Below, one piece after another: positions 53,862 through 62,704 of a stretch of 64,000 nt of DNA. Below the pieces are notes generated by a model. That model was not told where the DNA came from, did not search any database, and worked only from the letters and a program-made list of their open reading frames with translations. Within the stretch, counting starts at the first letter, position 1, and every line of letters begins with the position of its first letter. This stretch comes from Pseudomonas gingeri (GTDB lineage Bacteria > Pseudomonadota > Gammaproteobacteria > Pseudomonadales > Pseudomonadaceae), in the NCBI RefSeq assembly GCF_013386165.1, contig NZ_JACAOS010000016.1:646056-710055 (forward strand), in the 5' to 3' direction. The position numbers and the translations under genes are program-made.

Positions 53862-54586
53862 CGCATGGCCTCCCGGGCGCCCGCGGCATAGCGGCGTTCC
53901 AGCCAGCGCAGGACATAGTTCGAAGCACTGGTAATGAGCAGGTAGATCAAGGCGGCGAGTACCAGGAAATAGAACAGTTGATAGGTGCTCTTGCCCGCGT
54001 CCTGGGCAGCCTTGACCAGGTCGGCCAGGCCGATGATCGAGACCAGCGCAGTGGCCTTGAGGATCACCATCCAGTTGTTGCCGATCCCCGGCAGGGCGAA
54101 GCGCATCATCTGCGGAAAGGTCACGAAGCGGAACCGCTGGGCACGGGTGAGGCCATAGGCGGTGGCGGCTTCAAGCTGTCCGCGTGGCACGGCGAGAATC
54201 GCGCCACGAAAGGTTTCGGTGAAATAGGCACCGTAGATAAAACCCAGGGTGATGACCCCGGCGGCAAACGGGTCAATCTCGATGTAGTCCCAGTCCATGG
54301 CGTCGGTCAGGGTCGAGAGCCAGGTTTGCAGGCTGTAGAAAATCAGCAGCATCAGCACCAGGTCGGGCACCCCGCGAATCAGCGTGGTGTAGAGCTGGGC
54401 CGGAATACGGATCAGGGCGATGCTGGACAATTTGGCACTGGCGCCGAGCAGGCCCAGCAGCACGCTGACCAGCAGCGACAGAATGGATAGCTGGACGGTC
54501 ATCCAGGTCCCTTGCAGCAGGATCGGGCCGAAACCCTTCAGGCTGAAGGCGGAGAGCCCCAGAATTTGCAGGAGGTTGTCGAACAT
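53858..54586 (-). CDS. aotQ: Basic amino acid ABC transporter, permease (AotQ/HisQ)
   Basis: 242 residues, about five helices, EAA loop AYFTETFRGAILAVPRGQLEAATAYG. HisQ-like partner of AotM. Separated from aotJ by 58 bases; overlaps aotM. Confidence 0.87.
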   Translation of the reverse strand: MFDNLLQILGLSAFSLKGFGPILLQGTWMTVQLSILSLLVSVLLGLLGASAKLSSIALIRIPAQLYTTLIRGVPDLVLMLLIFYSLQTWLSTLTDAMDWDYIEIDPFAAGVITLGFIYGAYFTETFRGAILAVPRGQLEAATAYGLTRAQRFRFVTFPQMMRFALPGIGNNWMVILKATALVSIIGLADLVKAAQDAGKSTYQLFYFLVLAALIYLLITSASNYVLRWLERRYAAGAREAMR

Positions 54587-54644
54587 GAAAAATCAGACCT
54601 TTGGCAGTCGAAAAGGCGCCCCCCGGGCGAGAGGCGCCAAGGGA

Positions 54645-55424
54645 TCACTTCCCGCTATACAGGTTCAGATCGCCAAAGTTCTTTTTCTGGATTTCAGCGT
54701 ATTTGCCATCTTTGTGCAGTGCTGCGAGACCTTTATCCAACAGGGCTTTCAGCTCTTTGTTACCTTTTTTGATACCGACCGCGGTTTTAGCTGGCAGCAG
54801 CGGATCGTCGATCGGCTTGCTGACTTCGTAGTCGGCGCCCGCTGGCGACTTCAGGAAGCCCAGTTCGGCTTGCAGCATATCCTGCACCGAAGCGTCGAGA
54901 CGACCGGAGGTCAGGTCAGCATAAACCTGGTCCTGGTTGGCGTAGGCCTTGGTGGTCACACCGGCTTTATCCAGTACGGCCTTGGCGTAGGCTTCCTGGA
55001 TGGTGCCTTGCTCGTAGCCCACGGTTTTGCCCTTGAGGGACTCAGGCGTGGAGAAGCCCGCCCCTTTTTTGAACACCAGGGAAGTCGGGCCGGAGAACAG
55101 CTCGTTGGAGAAGTCGATAGCCTTCTGGCGGGCTTCGGTCACGGTCATCGACGAAATCACGCCGTCGAACTTGTTGGCGTTGAGGCCCGGAATCATGCCG
55201 TCGAAGTCACTTTCGACCCATTTGCACTTGACCTTCAGCTCGGCGCAGATGGCGTTGCCCAGATCAATGTCGAAGCCGACCAGGCTGCCGTCCGCGGCTT
55301 TGGATTCGAATGGCGCGTAGGAAGGATCGACGCCGAAGCGCAGCTCCTTGTATTCCTTGGCCATAGCGGAACCGGCGGCCATGCAGAGAGCCAGTGCAGA
55401 AAGGGTCAGCAATGCTTTTTTCAT
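54645..55424 (-). CDS. aotJ: Arginine/ornithine-type periplasmic binding protein (AotJ/ArgT)
   Basis: 259 residues with signal peptide (ends GSAMAKEY). LAO/HisJ family: LRFGVDPSYAPFESKAADG, CKWVESDFDGMIPGLNANKFD and SSMTVTEARQKAIDFS. Binds Lys, Arg, Orn or His in the periplasm. First gene of the operon. Up to 55680 the upstream 250 bases are AT-rich and hold its promoter; no operator was assigned. Confidence 0.9.
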   Translation of the reverse strand: MKKALLTLSALALCMAAGSAMAKEYKELRFGVDPSYAPFESKAADGSLVGFDIDLGNAICAELKVKCKWVESDFDGMIPGLNANKFDGVISSMTVTEARQKAIDFSNELFSGPTSLVFKKGAGFSTPESLKGKTVGYEQGTIQEAYAKAVLDKAGVTTKAYANQDQVYADLTSGRLDASVQDMLQAELGFLKSPAGADYEVSKPIDDPLLPAKTAVGIKKGNKELKALLDKGLAALHKDGKYAEIQKKNFGDLNLYSGK

Positions 55425-55678
55425 TATTTATTCCCTAAAAACCAATATGAGCGCTTGTGGCGCACTAAGTACTGTTACTGGAACGCGTATGACCTGATAA
55501 AAGTAGCAATTTCCGAACCATAGTCACGAACAAGCGTTTTAAAAAGCAGGAATATGGCTTCGAGCCAGCTAATGATGCCCGAAATTGGGCATATAAAAAT
55601 AAATGCTCAATATTGGTGCGATCGTAAGTGAGAAAAGAGTGCGGTTACGCGTCGCAGGGGTAACACCGGCAGCGAAAC

Positions 55679-55862
55679 CTGTGGGAGCTGGCTGGTCGAC
55701 GATGAGGCGGTGTGGCGAATGGTGCCATCGCTGGCCTGGCACCACGTCCTATCGTCGAACCCCGACTTTGTGGGAGCTGGCTTGCCAGCGATTGCGATTT
55801 ATCCAGCGACAGGCATGCCGCCGGTCAGATCGCTATCGCCGGCAAGCCGGCTCCTACAAAGG
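55679..55862. repeat. REP cluster between aotJ promoter region and quiP
   Basis: At least three related units: CCTGTGGGAGCTGGCTGGTC, GTGGGAGCTGGCTTGCCAGCG, and the inverted CGCCGGCAAGCCGGCTCCTAC at the right end. Confidence 0.7.
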
Positions 55863-55872
55863 TCATGCGTAG

Positions 55873-58326
55873 TTACTTGCCGGGCACCAGGGTCAGGCGT
55901 GTGGTGCCGTAGGCCTTGTCGAAGTTTTGCTGCTGCAGCGGGAAGCTGATGTATTGGGCTTTCAGCCAGCCATCGATGCCACTGGCGTAGCTCGGACTGG
56001 CCGGGTTGCCGGACTGCCCGGGGCTCTGCTGGCCGCTCATCGGTTCGATCTGGCCGAAGTCGACGATCATGCGCACGCCTGGTACCTGGGTGACGTCGAA
56101 GTTGCCACTGCCCCAGGCGTAGGCGGAGGTGTTGAGCGTGGTGTGGTCGCCGCTGGCCTGGATCGGTCCGCGGATGACCTGGCCGGCGCCGTTCTTCCAG
56201 CTATAACGGTGCAGCGTGCCCCATTGCCAGGCCTTGTGATCGCTGCCCAGCAGGCTGTCGCCAGCGCTGATCGCCGCCGCCAGGCTACGGGCCAGGATCG
56301 CCGGTTTGTCTTCTTTCTGCGGTGTGCGGCTGTCGTCCCAGAACGGGCTGTCCTCGCGACCCAACAGGTGGTCGGCCTGGGCCGAGTAGGACAATTTGCC
56401 GTTGGCGACAAAGGCCTGCCATACCGGACCGTTCTGCGGGCCGAGCTTGTCGAGGAAGATCTGCTTCATGCTTTCCTGCAGGAACAGCTCGTACAGCGCG
56501 GCGTCGGCCGAGGTTGCGCTGAGTCTGCCGTCGAACGCCATCAGCCGGCTCAAGGCCTCGCGGGCCTTGCCCCGTTCGGCTTCCGGCAGGGCATCGATGG
56601 CCTGCTTGAGCGGCCCGGCCATGCCCGGCGCTTCGAACATTTTCTTCAGCTTGTTGGCGAACGTGGTGCTCTGGTCGTACTGCATGGCGATAGTGCTGCG
56701 GCTGTCCTGCTTGCCGGCAGCGGCCAGTTCCGCCAGGCGTTCGCCGCGTTCCGGGTAGTACCAGGCGTTGGACAGTTGCATGCCGTAGCCGCGCGCCGCC
56801 GTGCGCTGGTTGGCGGTGCCCAGCCAGCCCTGGCCGGGGTCCTGGTCGTAAGGGTGGAGCATCGCGTCGGCGTAGCCATCCCAGTCGAAGCGGCTGTCCC
56901 AGCCCGGCGACGGCAACAGGCCTTCGCCTTCGCGGCGGTTGGGGAAGCGTCCGGTGACCTGCCAGCCGATATGGCTGGCGTCGGCGAAGACCATGTTCAG
57001 GGCAATCGCGCGGATTTCCCGGCTGGCATCGGAGGCTTTTTCGGCGTTCTGGGAGCGGGACAGGTCGAAGAACGCATCCAGGCTCTTGTCGTCCTTGAAC
57101 GATGAGGTTTGCAAGGCCAGGCCGTAGCCGCCGGTCAAGGTGGTGTTGTCCAGCGCACTATCAAGCAGCGGGCCGTGACGGGTTTCGAATACCGTCTCGC
57201 GGATCGAGCGCTGGCCTTTGATGAAGTAGGTTTCGTTGCGCACGATCGCGGGCAGCCATTTGCCGTCGGCCTCGTAATAGAGCGCATTGCCCTGGCGTTT
57301 GAGTTTTTCCAGGAACAGGTCCTGGTTGTCCCCCGGTACGGCGGCCATGCTCCAGGCCACCTTGCCATTGAAACCGGACAACAGCATCGGCAGACCGGCG
57401 ATCGTGGTCCCGGCGGCCTGGTACTTCGGCGCGTGGATCTGCACGTAGTTCCAGGCGGCGGGGGCGCTGGTCGGTTGTTGCAGGTCGGCGGCCAGCAGGC
57501 TCTTGCCGCTACGGCTGCGCTGGGGGGCGATGGCCCAGTTGGTCGAGGTGCCGCTTCCGAGGATATTCAGCGCGGCGACTTGTTCGGCGGCCTTGTTCAG
57601 CGCGCCCAGGCCCGAAACCTGGCTCAGGGCGATGCCCTTGAGCTTTTCGACTTCGGCCAGGGGCAGCGGTTCGTCCGGGGCGGCCGGGGTCAGCCAGGCG
57701 AGTTTGTCGACACCGACTTTCTGCGCCAGGACCAGGCTGGAAATCTCTTGCTGCAGGTTGGCTGACAGGTTGAAGTTGAGCAGGCAGAAGATCAGCGCCG
57801 AATCTTCCGGTTTCCAGTATTCCGGGTGGTAGCCGCTGCTGGCCAGGTCCGGCGGCAGCTTGTCGCGGTACTGGAACAGGTAGGCGTTGACGCCGCGCGC
57901 GTAGACTTCGAAGAAGCGCTTGAGCCGTGGCGACGAGGCGTTGTACAACTCGCCAGCACTTTTCTTCAGGTTGACGGCGCGCATGAAGCGGTCGGTGTCG
58001 AGGGCTTCGGGGCCGTTTATTTCGGCGAGCCGGCCCTGGGCGAGCAGGCGCAGGGTGACCATCTGGGTGATGCGGTCGCTGGCGTGGACGTAACCGAGGG
58101 TGAACAGCGCATCGTGGAAGGTGTTGCTTTCAATCAGCGGCATGCCGAGGCTGTTGCGGCGCACCGAGACGTTCTGCGCCAGGCCCTTGATCGGCTGGAC
58201 GCCGGAGGTCGGTGGCAGGCTGTCCTGGGAGTTCCAGGTTTGGCAACCAGTCAGGCCGAGCAGGCCCGCCATGGCGGCGGCAACGCCACATTGCTTGAGA
58301 GAGAAGGAAAAGGCTGGCGAGGCCAT
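55873..58326 (-). CDS. quiP: Acyl-homoserine lactone acylase QuiP (penicillin acylase family)
   Basis: 817 residues. Signal with lipobox-like LLGLTGCQTW; Cys near 28 could be lipidated. Ntn-hydrolase layout: alpha chain (about 30-250), then the processing site GSGTSTNWAIAP near 258-268, then the beta chain. The nucleophile is predicted to be Ser in T-S-T-N-W; the usual next residue Asn is Thr here. Oxyanion and acyl-pocket segments LSGFNGKVAWSM and SGDHTTLN are present. QuiP degrades long-chain AHLs by cutting the amide, allowing quorum quenching or growth on AHL. HacB or another acylase is the alternative. Confidence 0.75.
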   Translation of the reverse strand: MASPAFSFSLKQCGVAAAMAGLLGLTGCQTWNSQDSLPPTSGVQPIKGLAQNVSVRRNSLGMPLIESNTFHDALFTLGYVHASDRITQMVTLRLLAQGRLAEINGPEALDTDRFMRAVNLKKSAGELYNASSPRLKRFFEVYARGVNAYLFQYRDKLPPDLASSGYHPEYWKPEDSALIFCLLNFNLSANLQQEISSLVLAQKVGVDKLAWLTPAAPDEPLPLAEVEKLKGIALSQVSGLGALNKAAEQVAALNILGSGTSTNWAIAPQRSRSGKSLLAADLQQPTSAPAAWNYVQIHAPKYQAAGTTIAGLPMLLSGFNGKVAWSMAAVPGDNQDLFLEKLKRQGNALYYEADGKWLPAIVRNETYFIKGQRSIRETVFETRHGPLLDSALDNTTLTGGYGLALQTSSFKDDKSLDAFFDLSRSQNAEKASDASREIRAIALNMVFADASHIGWQVTGRFPNRREGEGLLPSPGWDSRFDWDGYADAMLHPYDQDPGQGWLGTANQRTAARGYGMQLSNAWYYPERGERLAELAAAGKQDSRSTIAMQYDQSTTFANKLKKMFEAPGMAGPLKQAIDALPEAERGKAREALSRLMAFDGRLSATSADAALYELFLQESMKQIFLDKLGPQNGPVWQAFVANGKLSYSAQADHLLGREDSPFWDDSRTPQKEDKPAILARSLAAAISAGDSLLGSDHKAWQWGTLHRYSWKNGAGQVIRGPIQASGDHTTLNTSAYAWGSGNFDVTQVPGVRMIVDFGQIEPMSGQQSPGQSGNPASPSYASGIDGWLKAQYISFPLQQQNFDKAYGTTRLTLVPGK

Positions 58327-58453
58327 GGCAAGGCTCCTGCGGGGGTAGCGTCAGTAAAGGCGCTACGTTAGTGAGCAGGAGGAAGGCGCGCAAGACGGTG
58401 GACGGGCTTATTTCGGGTTTTGAGCGATAAATCGAAAGGGAAAAGGAGTGAAC

Positions 58454-59008
58454 ATGGATATTCGGGCAAACGCGGCGCTGATCCTCATCGACCAGCAACA
58501 GGGCATCCTTCATCCCCGCTTGGGGCCACGCAACAATCCCGAGGCCGAGACGCGGATGTTCGAGCTGTTACAGCACTGGCGCTGGCGCGCTCGCCCGGTG
58601 GTGCATGTCCAGCATCTGTCGCATTCGCCGGAGTCGGTGTTCTGGCCCGGGCAGTCGGGTGTCGAGTTCCAGTCGCGGTTCATGCCGGCGGAGGGCGAGC
58701 GATTGGTGCAGAAGCGGGTGCCGGATGCCTTTTGCGCGACGGGGTTGGCGGACGGGTTGCGTGAGGCGGGGATCGAGCAGTTGGTGATTGTCGGTGTGGC
58801 GACCCACAACTCCGTGGAGTCGACGGCGCGCACGGCCGGCAACCTCGGGTTTGATACCTGGGTGGTGGAGGATGCGTGCTACACCTTCGACAAGGCTGAC
58901 TATTTTGGCGTGCCGCGCAGTGCCCAGGAGGTCCATGCCATGTCCCTGGGCAATCTGCACGGTGAGTATGCGACGGTGGTGTCCAGCCACGTGCTGCTCG
59001 GGTTATAG
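58454..59008 (+). CDS. Isochorismatase-fold hydrolase with Ser replacing the usual Cys
   Basis: 184 residues from ATG at 58454 (AAGGAG upstream). Cysteine-hydrolase fold: ALILIDQQQG (Asp), LVQKRVPDAF (Lys) and VGVATHNSVESTARTAG, where amidases have Cys in place of the first Ser (codon TCC). The triad is therefore D-K-S, which fits neither nicotinamidase-type amidases nor the Gly of EntB exactly. Ends converge on the ABC ATPase with a 6-base overlap of coding ends. Confidence 0.8.
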   Translation: MDIRANAALILIDQQQGILHPRLGPRNNPEAETRMFELLQHWRWRARPVVHVQHLSHSPESVFWPGQSGVEFQSRFMPAEGERLVQKRVPDAFCATGLADGLREAGIEQLVIVGVATHNSVESTARTAGNLGFDTWVVEDACYTFDKADYFGVPRSAQEVHAMSLGNLHGEYATVVSSHVLLGL

Positions 59009-59782
59009 CGCGTGATCGACCATGACCTGCAGCGTGTCCTGTGAGCAACGCTCGATCCGCGCCTGCACGCCATACACGTCGGCAAACAGCGCCGGGTTGA
59101 GAATCGCCTGGGGCGCGCCGCTGGCAAACAGGCGGCCCTGGCGCAGCACCGCCAACTGGTCGGCATAACGCGCCGCCAGGTTGATGTCGTGCAACACCAC
59201 CACGGCAATCAGGCGGTGCTCACGCACCAGCGAACGCACGCATTCCATGACCTTCAGCTGGTAGTTCAGGTCCAGGGCGCTGGTGGGCTCGTCCAGCAGC
59301 ATCACCTGTGGCCGGCGGGCAATCAGTTGCGCCAGGCTGACCAACTGCCGCTGGCCACCGGACAGGGTACTCAACCACTGGTCCGCCAGGTGGGTGATGC
59401 CGATCCGCTGCAAGGCCTTGAAGGCTTCCTCCAGACACTGCGCATCGGACAACTGGCCAACCCGCAACGCCGCCACCACGCTCTCCATCACGCTGAGGCT
59501 CAGGCCCGGTGGCAGGTTCTGCGGCATGTAGGTCACCCGGCGGGCCCGTTCGGCCACCGAGAGTTTCGCCAGATCGTCCCCGGCGAGGTGCACTGCGCCG
59601 CGCATTTTCTCCAGCCCGGCCACGCCACGCAGCAAGGTCGACTTGCCGGCGCCGTTGGGGCCGATCAAGGCCGTCAGCGTACCGGGTTGCAGCGCCGGCA
59701 GTGTGACGTCGCGGACCACTTCCTTACGCCCATAACCGATCATCGCGTGTTCGATGCGCAAGCCGTCGTACGGAGCCGTCAT
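59003..59782 (-). CDS. Iron-chelate ABC transporter, ATP-binding protein (FecE type)
   Basis: 259 residues. Walker A GPNGAGKST, signature LSGGQRQL, Walker B VMLLDEPTSALDLN, switch His in VLHDINLAARYAD. Typical of siderophore, haem or cobalamin importers. Starts four bases inside the permease gene end; last gene of the iron-uptake operon. Confidence 0.88.
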   Translation of the reverse strand: MTAPYDGLRIEHAMIGYGRKEVVRDVTLPALQPGTLTALIGPNGAGKSTLLRGVAGLEKMRGAVHLAGDDLAKLSVAERARRVTYMPQNLPPGLSLSVMESVVAALRVGQLSDAQCLEEAFKALQRIGITHLADQWLSTLSGGQRQLVSLAQLIARRPQVMLLDEPTSALDLNYQLKVMECVRSLVREHRLIAVVVLHDINLAARYADQLAVLRQGRLFASGAPQAILNPALFADVYGVQARIERCSQDTLQVMVDHAL

Positions 59783-60852
59783 AGCTGCCTCCCGCGCTTG
59801 AACACCAGCAAGACGAAGATCGGCACCCCCACCAGCGCGGTGACGATGCCCACCGGCACGATCACCCCGGGCAGGATCAGCTTGCTGGCAATCGACGACA
59901 GCGACAGCAGCAACGCCCCGACCAGGGCGCTGGCCGGCAGCAGGAAACGCTGATCTTCACCCACCAGGATGCGGGCGATATGCGGGCCCACCAGACCGAT
60001 AAAACCGATGGTGCCGACAAAGGCCACGGCAGTCGCCGACAACAGGCTGATGCGCAGCAACGAGGCGAAACGCAAGCGCCGGACGTCGACGCCAAAGCTC
60101 TTGGCGCGGTCTTCGCCCATGCGCAGCAAGGTCAGGCGCGGCGCGGCGGCCAGGGAAAACGGCAACACCAGCACGATCACCAGGGCGAGGATGCCGAGCT
60201 TGTCCCAGTTGGCCCGGGTCACGCTGCCCAGGGTCCAGAACACCAGCTGTTGCAGCACGTCTTCGGTGGCGGCCAGTTGCAGCAGGGCGACCACCGCGTT
60301 GCAACTGAACACCAGGGCGATGCCGAACAGCACCAGGCTTTCCACCCCGGCACCGCGCAGTCGCGACATGGCCTGCAGGAGGAAGACCGAGGCGGCGGCG
60401 AAGACGAAGGCCGAGAGCGAGATGGCGCTGTTGTTGGACAGCCAGGCGCTGGAGATCGGGAACACGATCACCAGGGAGGCGCCGAGTGCCGCCGCCGAGG
60501 ACACGCCGAGGGTGAAGGGGCTGGCCAGCGGGTTGTTGAGGATGGCCTGCATTTCCGCACCGGCCAGGGACAGCGCGCAACCCACCAGCACCGCCATCAG
60601 CGCGTAGGGCAGGCGCACGTTCCAGATGATGACCTGGTCGGTGAGGCTCAGGTGCGCCGGGTGCAGCAGGCCGTCGAGCAGGGCCGGCAGGCCCATGCCG
60701 GACGGGCCGCTGGCGAGGTCGACGAGAATCGCGCAAAGCAAGGCGCCGCCCAGCAACACCAGTAACCACAGGCGGCGCAGCAGGAGGCGGCGATAGCCCT
60801 GGCTGGCTTCGGCCAGGTCCAGGGCTGGGGAAGAACTCAGGGATGTGCTCAT
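59779..60852 (-). CDS. Iron-chelate ABC transporter, FecCD-type permease
   Basis: 357 residues, nine to ten helices. FecCD signatures: GCALSLAGAEMQAILNNPLASPFTLGVSSAAALGA and GTIGFIGLVGPHIARILVGEDQRFLLPASALVGALLL. A single permease gene suggests a homodimer. ATG overlaps the binding-protein TGA by one base (TGATG). Confidence 0.9.
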   Translation of the reverse strand: MSTSLSSSPALDLAEASQGYRRLLLRRLWLLVLLGGALLCAILVDLASGPSGMGLPALLDGLLHPAHLSLTDQVIIWNVRLPYALMAVLVGCALSLAGAEMQAILNNPLASPFTLGVSSAAALGASLVIVFPISSAWLSNNSAISLSAFVFAAASVFLLQAMSRLRGAGVESLVLFGIALVFSCNAVVALLQLAATEDVLQQLVFWTLGSVTRANWDKLGILALVIVLVLPFSLAAAPRLTLLRMGEDRAKSFGVDVRRLRFASLLRISLLSATAVAFVGTIGFIGLVGPHIARILVGEDQRFLLPASALVGALLLSLSSIASKLILPGVIVPVGIVTALVGVPIFVLLVFKRGRQL

Positions 60853-61964
60853 CACGGCTGGGCATCGATCCAGTACGCGCCTTTCAGCGGCGTACCGAGG
60901 AACTGCTGGTTGATTTCATCCATCGTCCGCTGGGGATCAAGCCCGCCGAACAGTTCCGGGTGTACCCACTTGGCCAGGGCTTCGATGGCCAGCAGGTTGT
61001 ACGGCGAGTTATAGAAGTCATGCCACAGACCATGGGCATTGCCGGCACGGATGGCCCGCAGGTTCTTGAACTCGGGGCGAGCCAGCACGGTGTTGAAGGC
61101 TTCGCGGGCTTCGGCCGGGCTCACATCGGCGCCGAGCATCAGCCCCGGCTTGTGGTTGCCGGTGGCGATATACACGTCCGGATCGGCCTTGAGGGCGAAT
61201 TCGACACTGATGTCCCCCAGCGCACCCGGCACCACGCCTTCGGCGATATTCACCCCGCCGACGGTGCGAATCACTTCACCCATGCCGCTCTTGCCGGTGG
61301 TGTGCCCCGGTGCCTGCCAGGCGCCGGCCAGCAGTTCGAGGAAGACTTTCGGCCGCGGCTTGTCCGCCAGGCCCGCGACCTTGTCGGTGATCGCTTTCAC
61401 ATGCTGGTCATAGAAATCGAGGTAGGCCTTGGCTTCCTTCTCCCGGCCGAGGGCCTGGCCCAGGGCATCGAGACTCACATGGGTGCCCTTGATCGGGTTG
61501 ATCCGGAAGTCGACGAACAACACCGCGATCCCGGCCTTGGCCAGCACATCGGCCACCGGGCTGTGTTCGGTCGGGCCGTGGCCGGAGATGCTGAACACCG
61601 CCAGGTCCGGCTTGAGGCTGAGAATCTCCTCGGCGCTGACACTCTGCTCCGAGGCCTGGCCGATCAGCGGGATGTCCTTCACCGTCGGGAACTTCGCCGC
61701 GTAGGCGGCATAGGTGTGCGGGTCGAGCAGGCGCAGGTCGTTCTGCCAGCCGACGATACGCTGGAACGGCGCGTCGCGGTCGAGCAGGGCGAAGGCCGAG
61801 ATCAACCGGCCTTCACCCAGGACCACACGCTGGACATGGTCCGGCACCTCGACCTGGCGGCCGAGCACGTCGGTGACTTCATGGGCCGACGCGATGGCGG
61901 CATGGCCGAACAGCAGGGCGCCGCACAGGGCACTCAGGCGCAGGAACGCGCGGGGTTTGATCAT
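60852..61964 (-). CDS. Iron-chelate ABC transporter, periplasmic binding protein (FecB/FepB type)
   Basis: 370 residues from ATG at 61964, signal peptide ending IASAHE. Class III binding-protein fold: VTDVLGRQVEVPDHVQRVVLG at the N-lobe, EILSLKPDLAVFS, and a C-lobe with LRAIRAGNAHGLWHDFYNSPYN. It binds a ferric siderophore, haem or similar chelate. Coupled to the permease and 29 bases after piuC. Confidence 0.85.
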   Translation of the reverse strand: MIKPRAFLRLSALCGALLFGHAAIASAHEVTDVLGRQVEVPDHVQRVVLGEGRLISAFALLDRDAPFQRIVGWQNDLRLLDPHTYAAYAAKFPTVKDIPLIGQASEQSVSAEEILSLKPDLAVFSISGHGPTEHSPVADVLAKAGIAVLFVDFRINPIKGTHVSLDALGQALGREKEAKAYLDFYDQHVKAITDKVAGLADKPRPKVFLELLAGAWQAPGHTTGKSGMGEVIRTVGGVNIAEGVVPGALGDISVEFALKADPDVYIATGNHKPGLMLGADVSPAEAREAFNTVLARPEFKNLRAIRAGNAHGLWHDFYNSPYNLLAIEALAKWVHPELFGGLDPQRTMDEINQQFLGTPLKGAYWIDAQP

Positions 61965-61993
61965 CGAAGGTTCTCCGAAAGGCAGGCGGCGCA

Positions 61994-62674
61994 TCAGACG
62001 TCACTCCAGCGCCGCAACAGGTTGTGATAGACGCTGCTCAGTTGCAGCAGGGCGTGTTCGTCGGCGTTCTCGGCGTTCAGGCGCTGGATCGCCACGTCCA
62101 TGTCCAGCAGCAGGGTGCGCTGGCTGTCTTCGCGGACCAGGCTTTCGATCCAGAAGAACGCGGCGATCCGTTCGCCACGGGTGACCGGGTTGATCTTGTG
62201 CAGGCTGGTGCCGGGATAGAGCAGCAGATGCCCGGCCGGCAGCTTGACCGGGTGTTCGCCGTAGGTGTCGCGTATGACCAGTTCGCCGCCGTCATAGCTG
62301 TCGGGGTCGGCGAGGAACAGGGTGGCGGAAATATCCGTGCGAACTCGTTCGCGGATGCCCTTGATCCCGCGAATGGCATTGTCGACATGCAGGCCGAAGG
62401 CTTCGCCGTCGCGATAGCGGTTGAACAGCGGCGGGTAGATTTTCTTCGGCAGGGCGGCGGACATGAACAGCGCGTTGTCCGACAGCCGGGTGAGAATCCG
62501 CTCGCCCAGGCGGATGCCCACCGGAGAATCTTCCGGCAATTGGCGGTTGTGCTTGACCGGCGCCGAGCGCAGGCCGGCGGTGGCCTTGCCGTCGACCCAG
62601 GGTTCGGCGAGCAGGGTTTCGCACAGGGCCTGGCTCTCTGCGGCGCTGAACAGGTCGCGGATTTCGATCAGCAT
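61994..62674 (-). CDS. piuC: Fe(II)/2-oxoglutarate-dependent hydroxylase PiuC
   Basis: 226 residues. PKHD-type dioxygenase: iron ligands in FGLHVDNAI (H-x-D) and distal His in LLYPGTSLHKINPV, 2-OG Arg in TRGERIAAFFW. PiuC genes typically follow a TonB receptor of the PiuA/Fiu type, as here. Substrate unknown; a link to siderophore handling is inferred from context and the family's iron regulation. Confidence 0.9.
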   Translation of the reverse strand: MLIEIRDLFSAAESQALCETLLAEPWVDGKATAGLRSAPVKHNRQLPEDSPVGIRLGERILTRLSDNALFMSAALPKKIYPPLFNRYRDGEAFGLHVDNAIRGIKGIRERVRTDISATLFLADPDSYDGGELVIRDTYGEHPVKLPAGHLLLYPGTSLHKINPVTRGERIAAFFWIESLVREDSQRTLLLDMDVAIQRLNAENADEHALLQLSSVYHNLLRRWSDV

Positions 62675-62704
62675 CCAGGGTCCACTCGCCGCTCGCCAAG
62701 GGAC

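Noticed and set aside
57520..57560. Thr nucleophile in the penicillin acylase-family protein
   Set aside because: Aligning on N-W-A-I shows the Ser two residues before Asn matches the usual Ser nucleophile; only the next residue differs.
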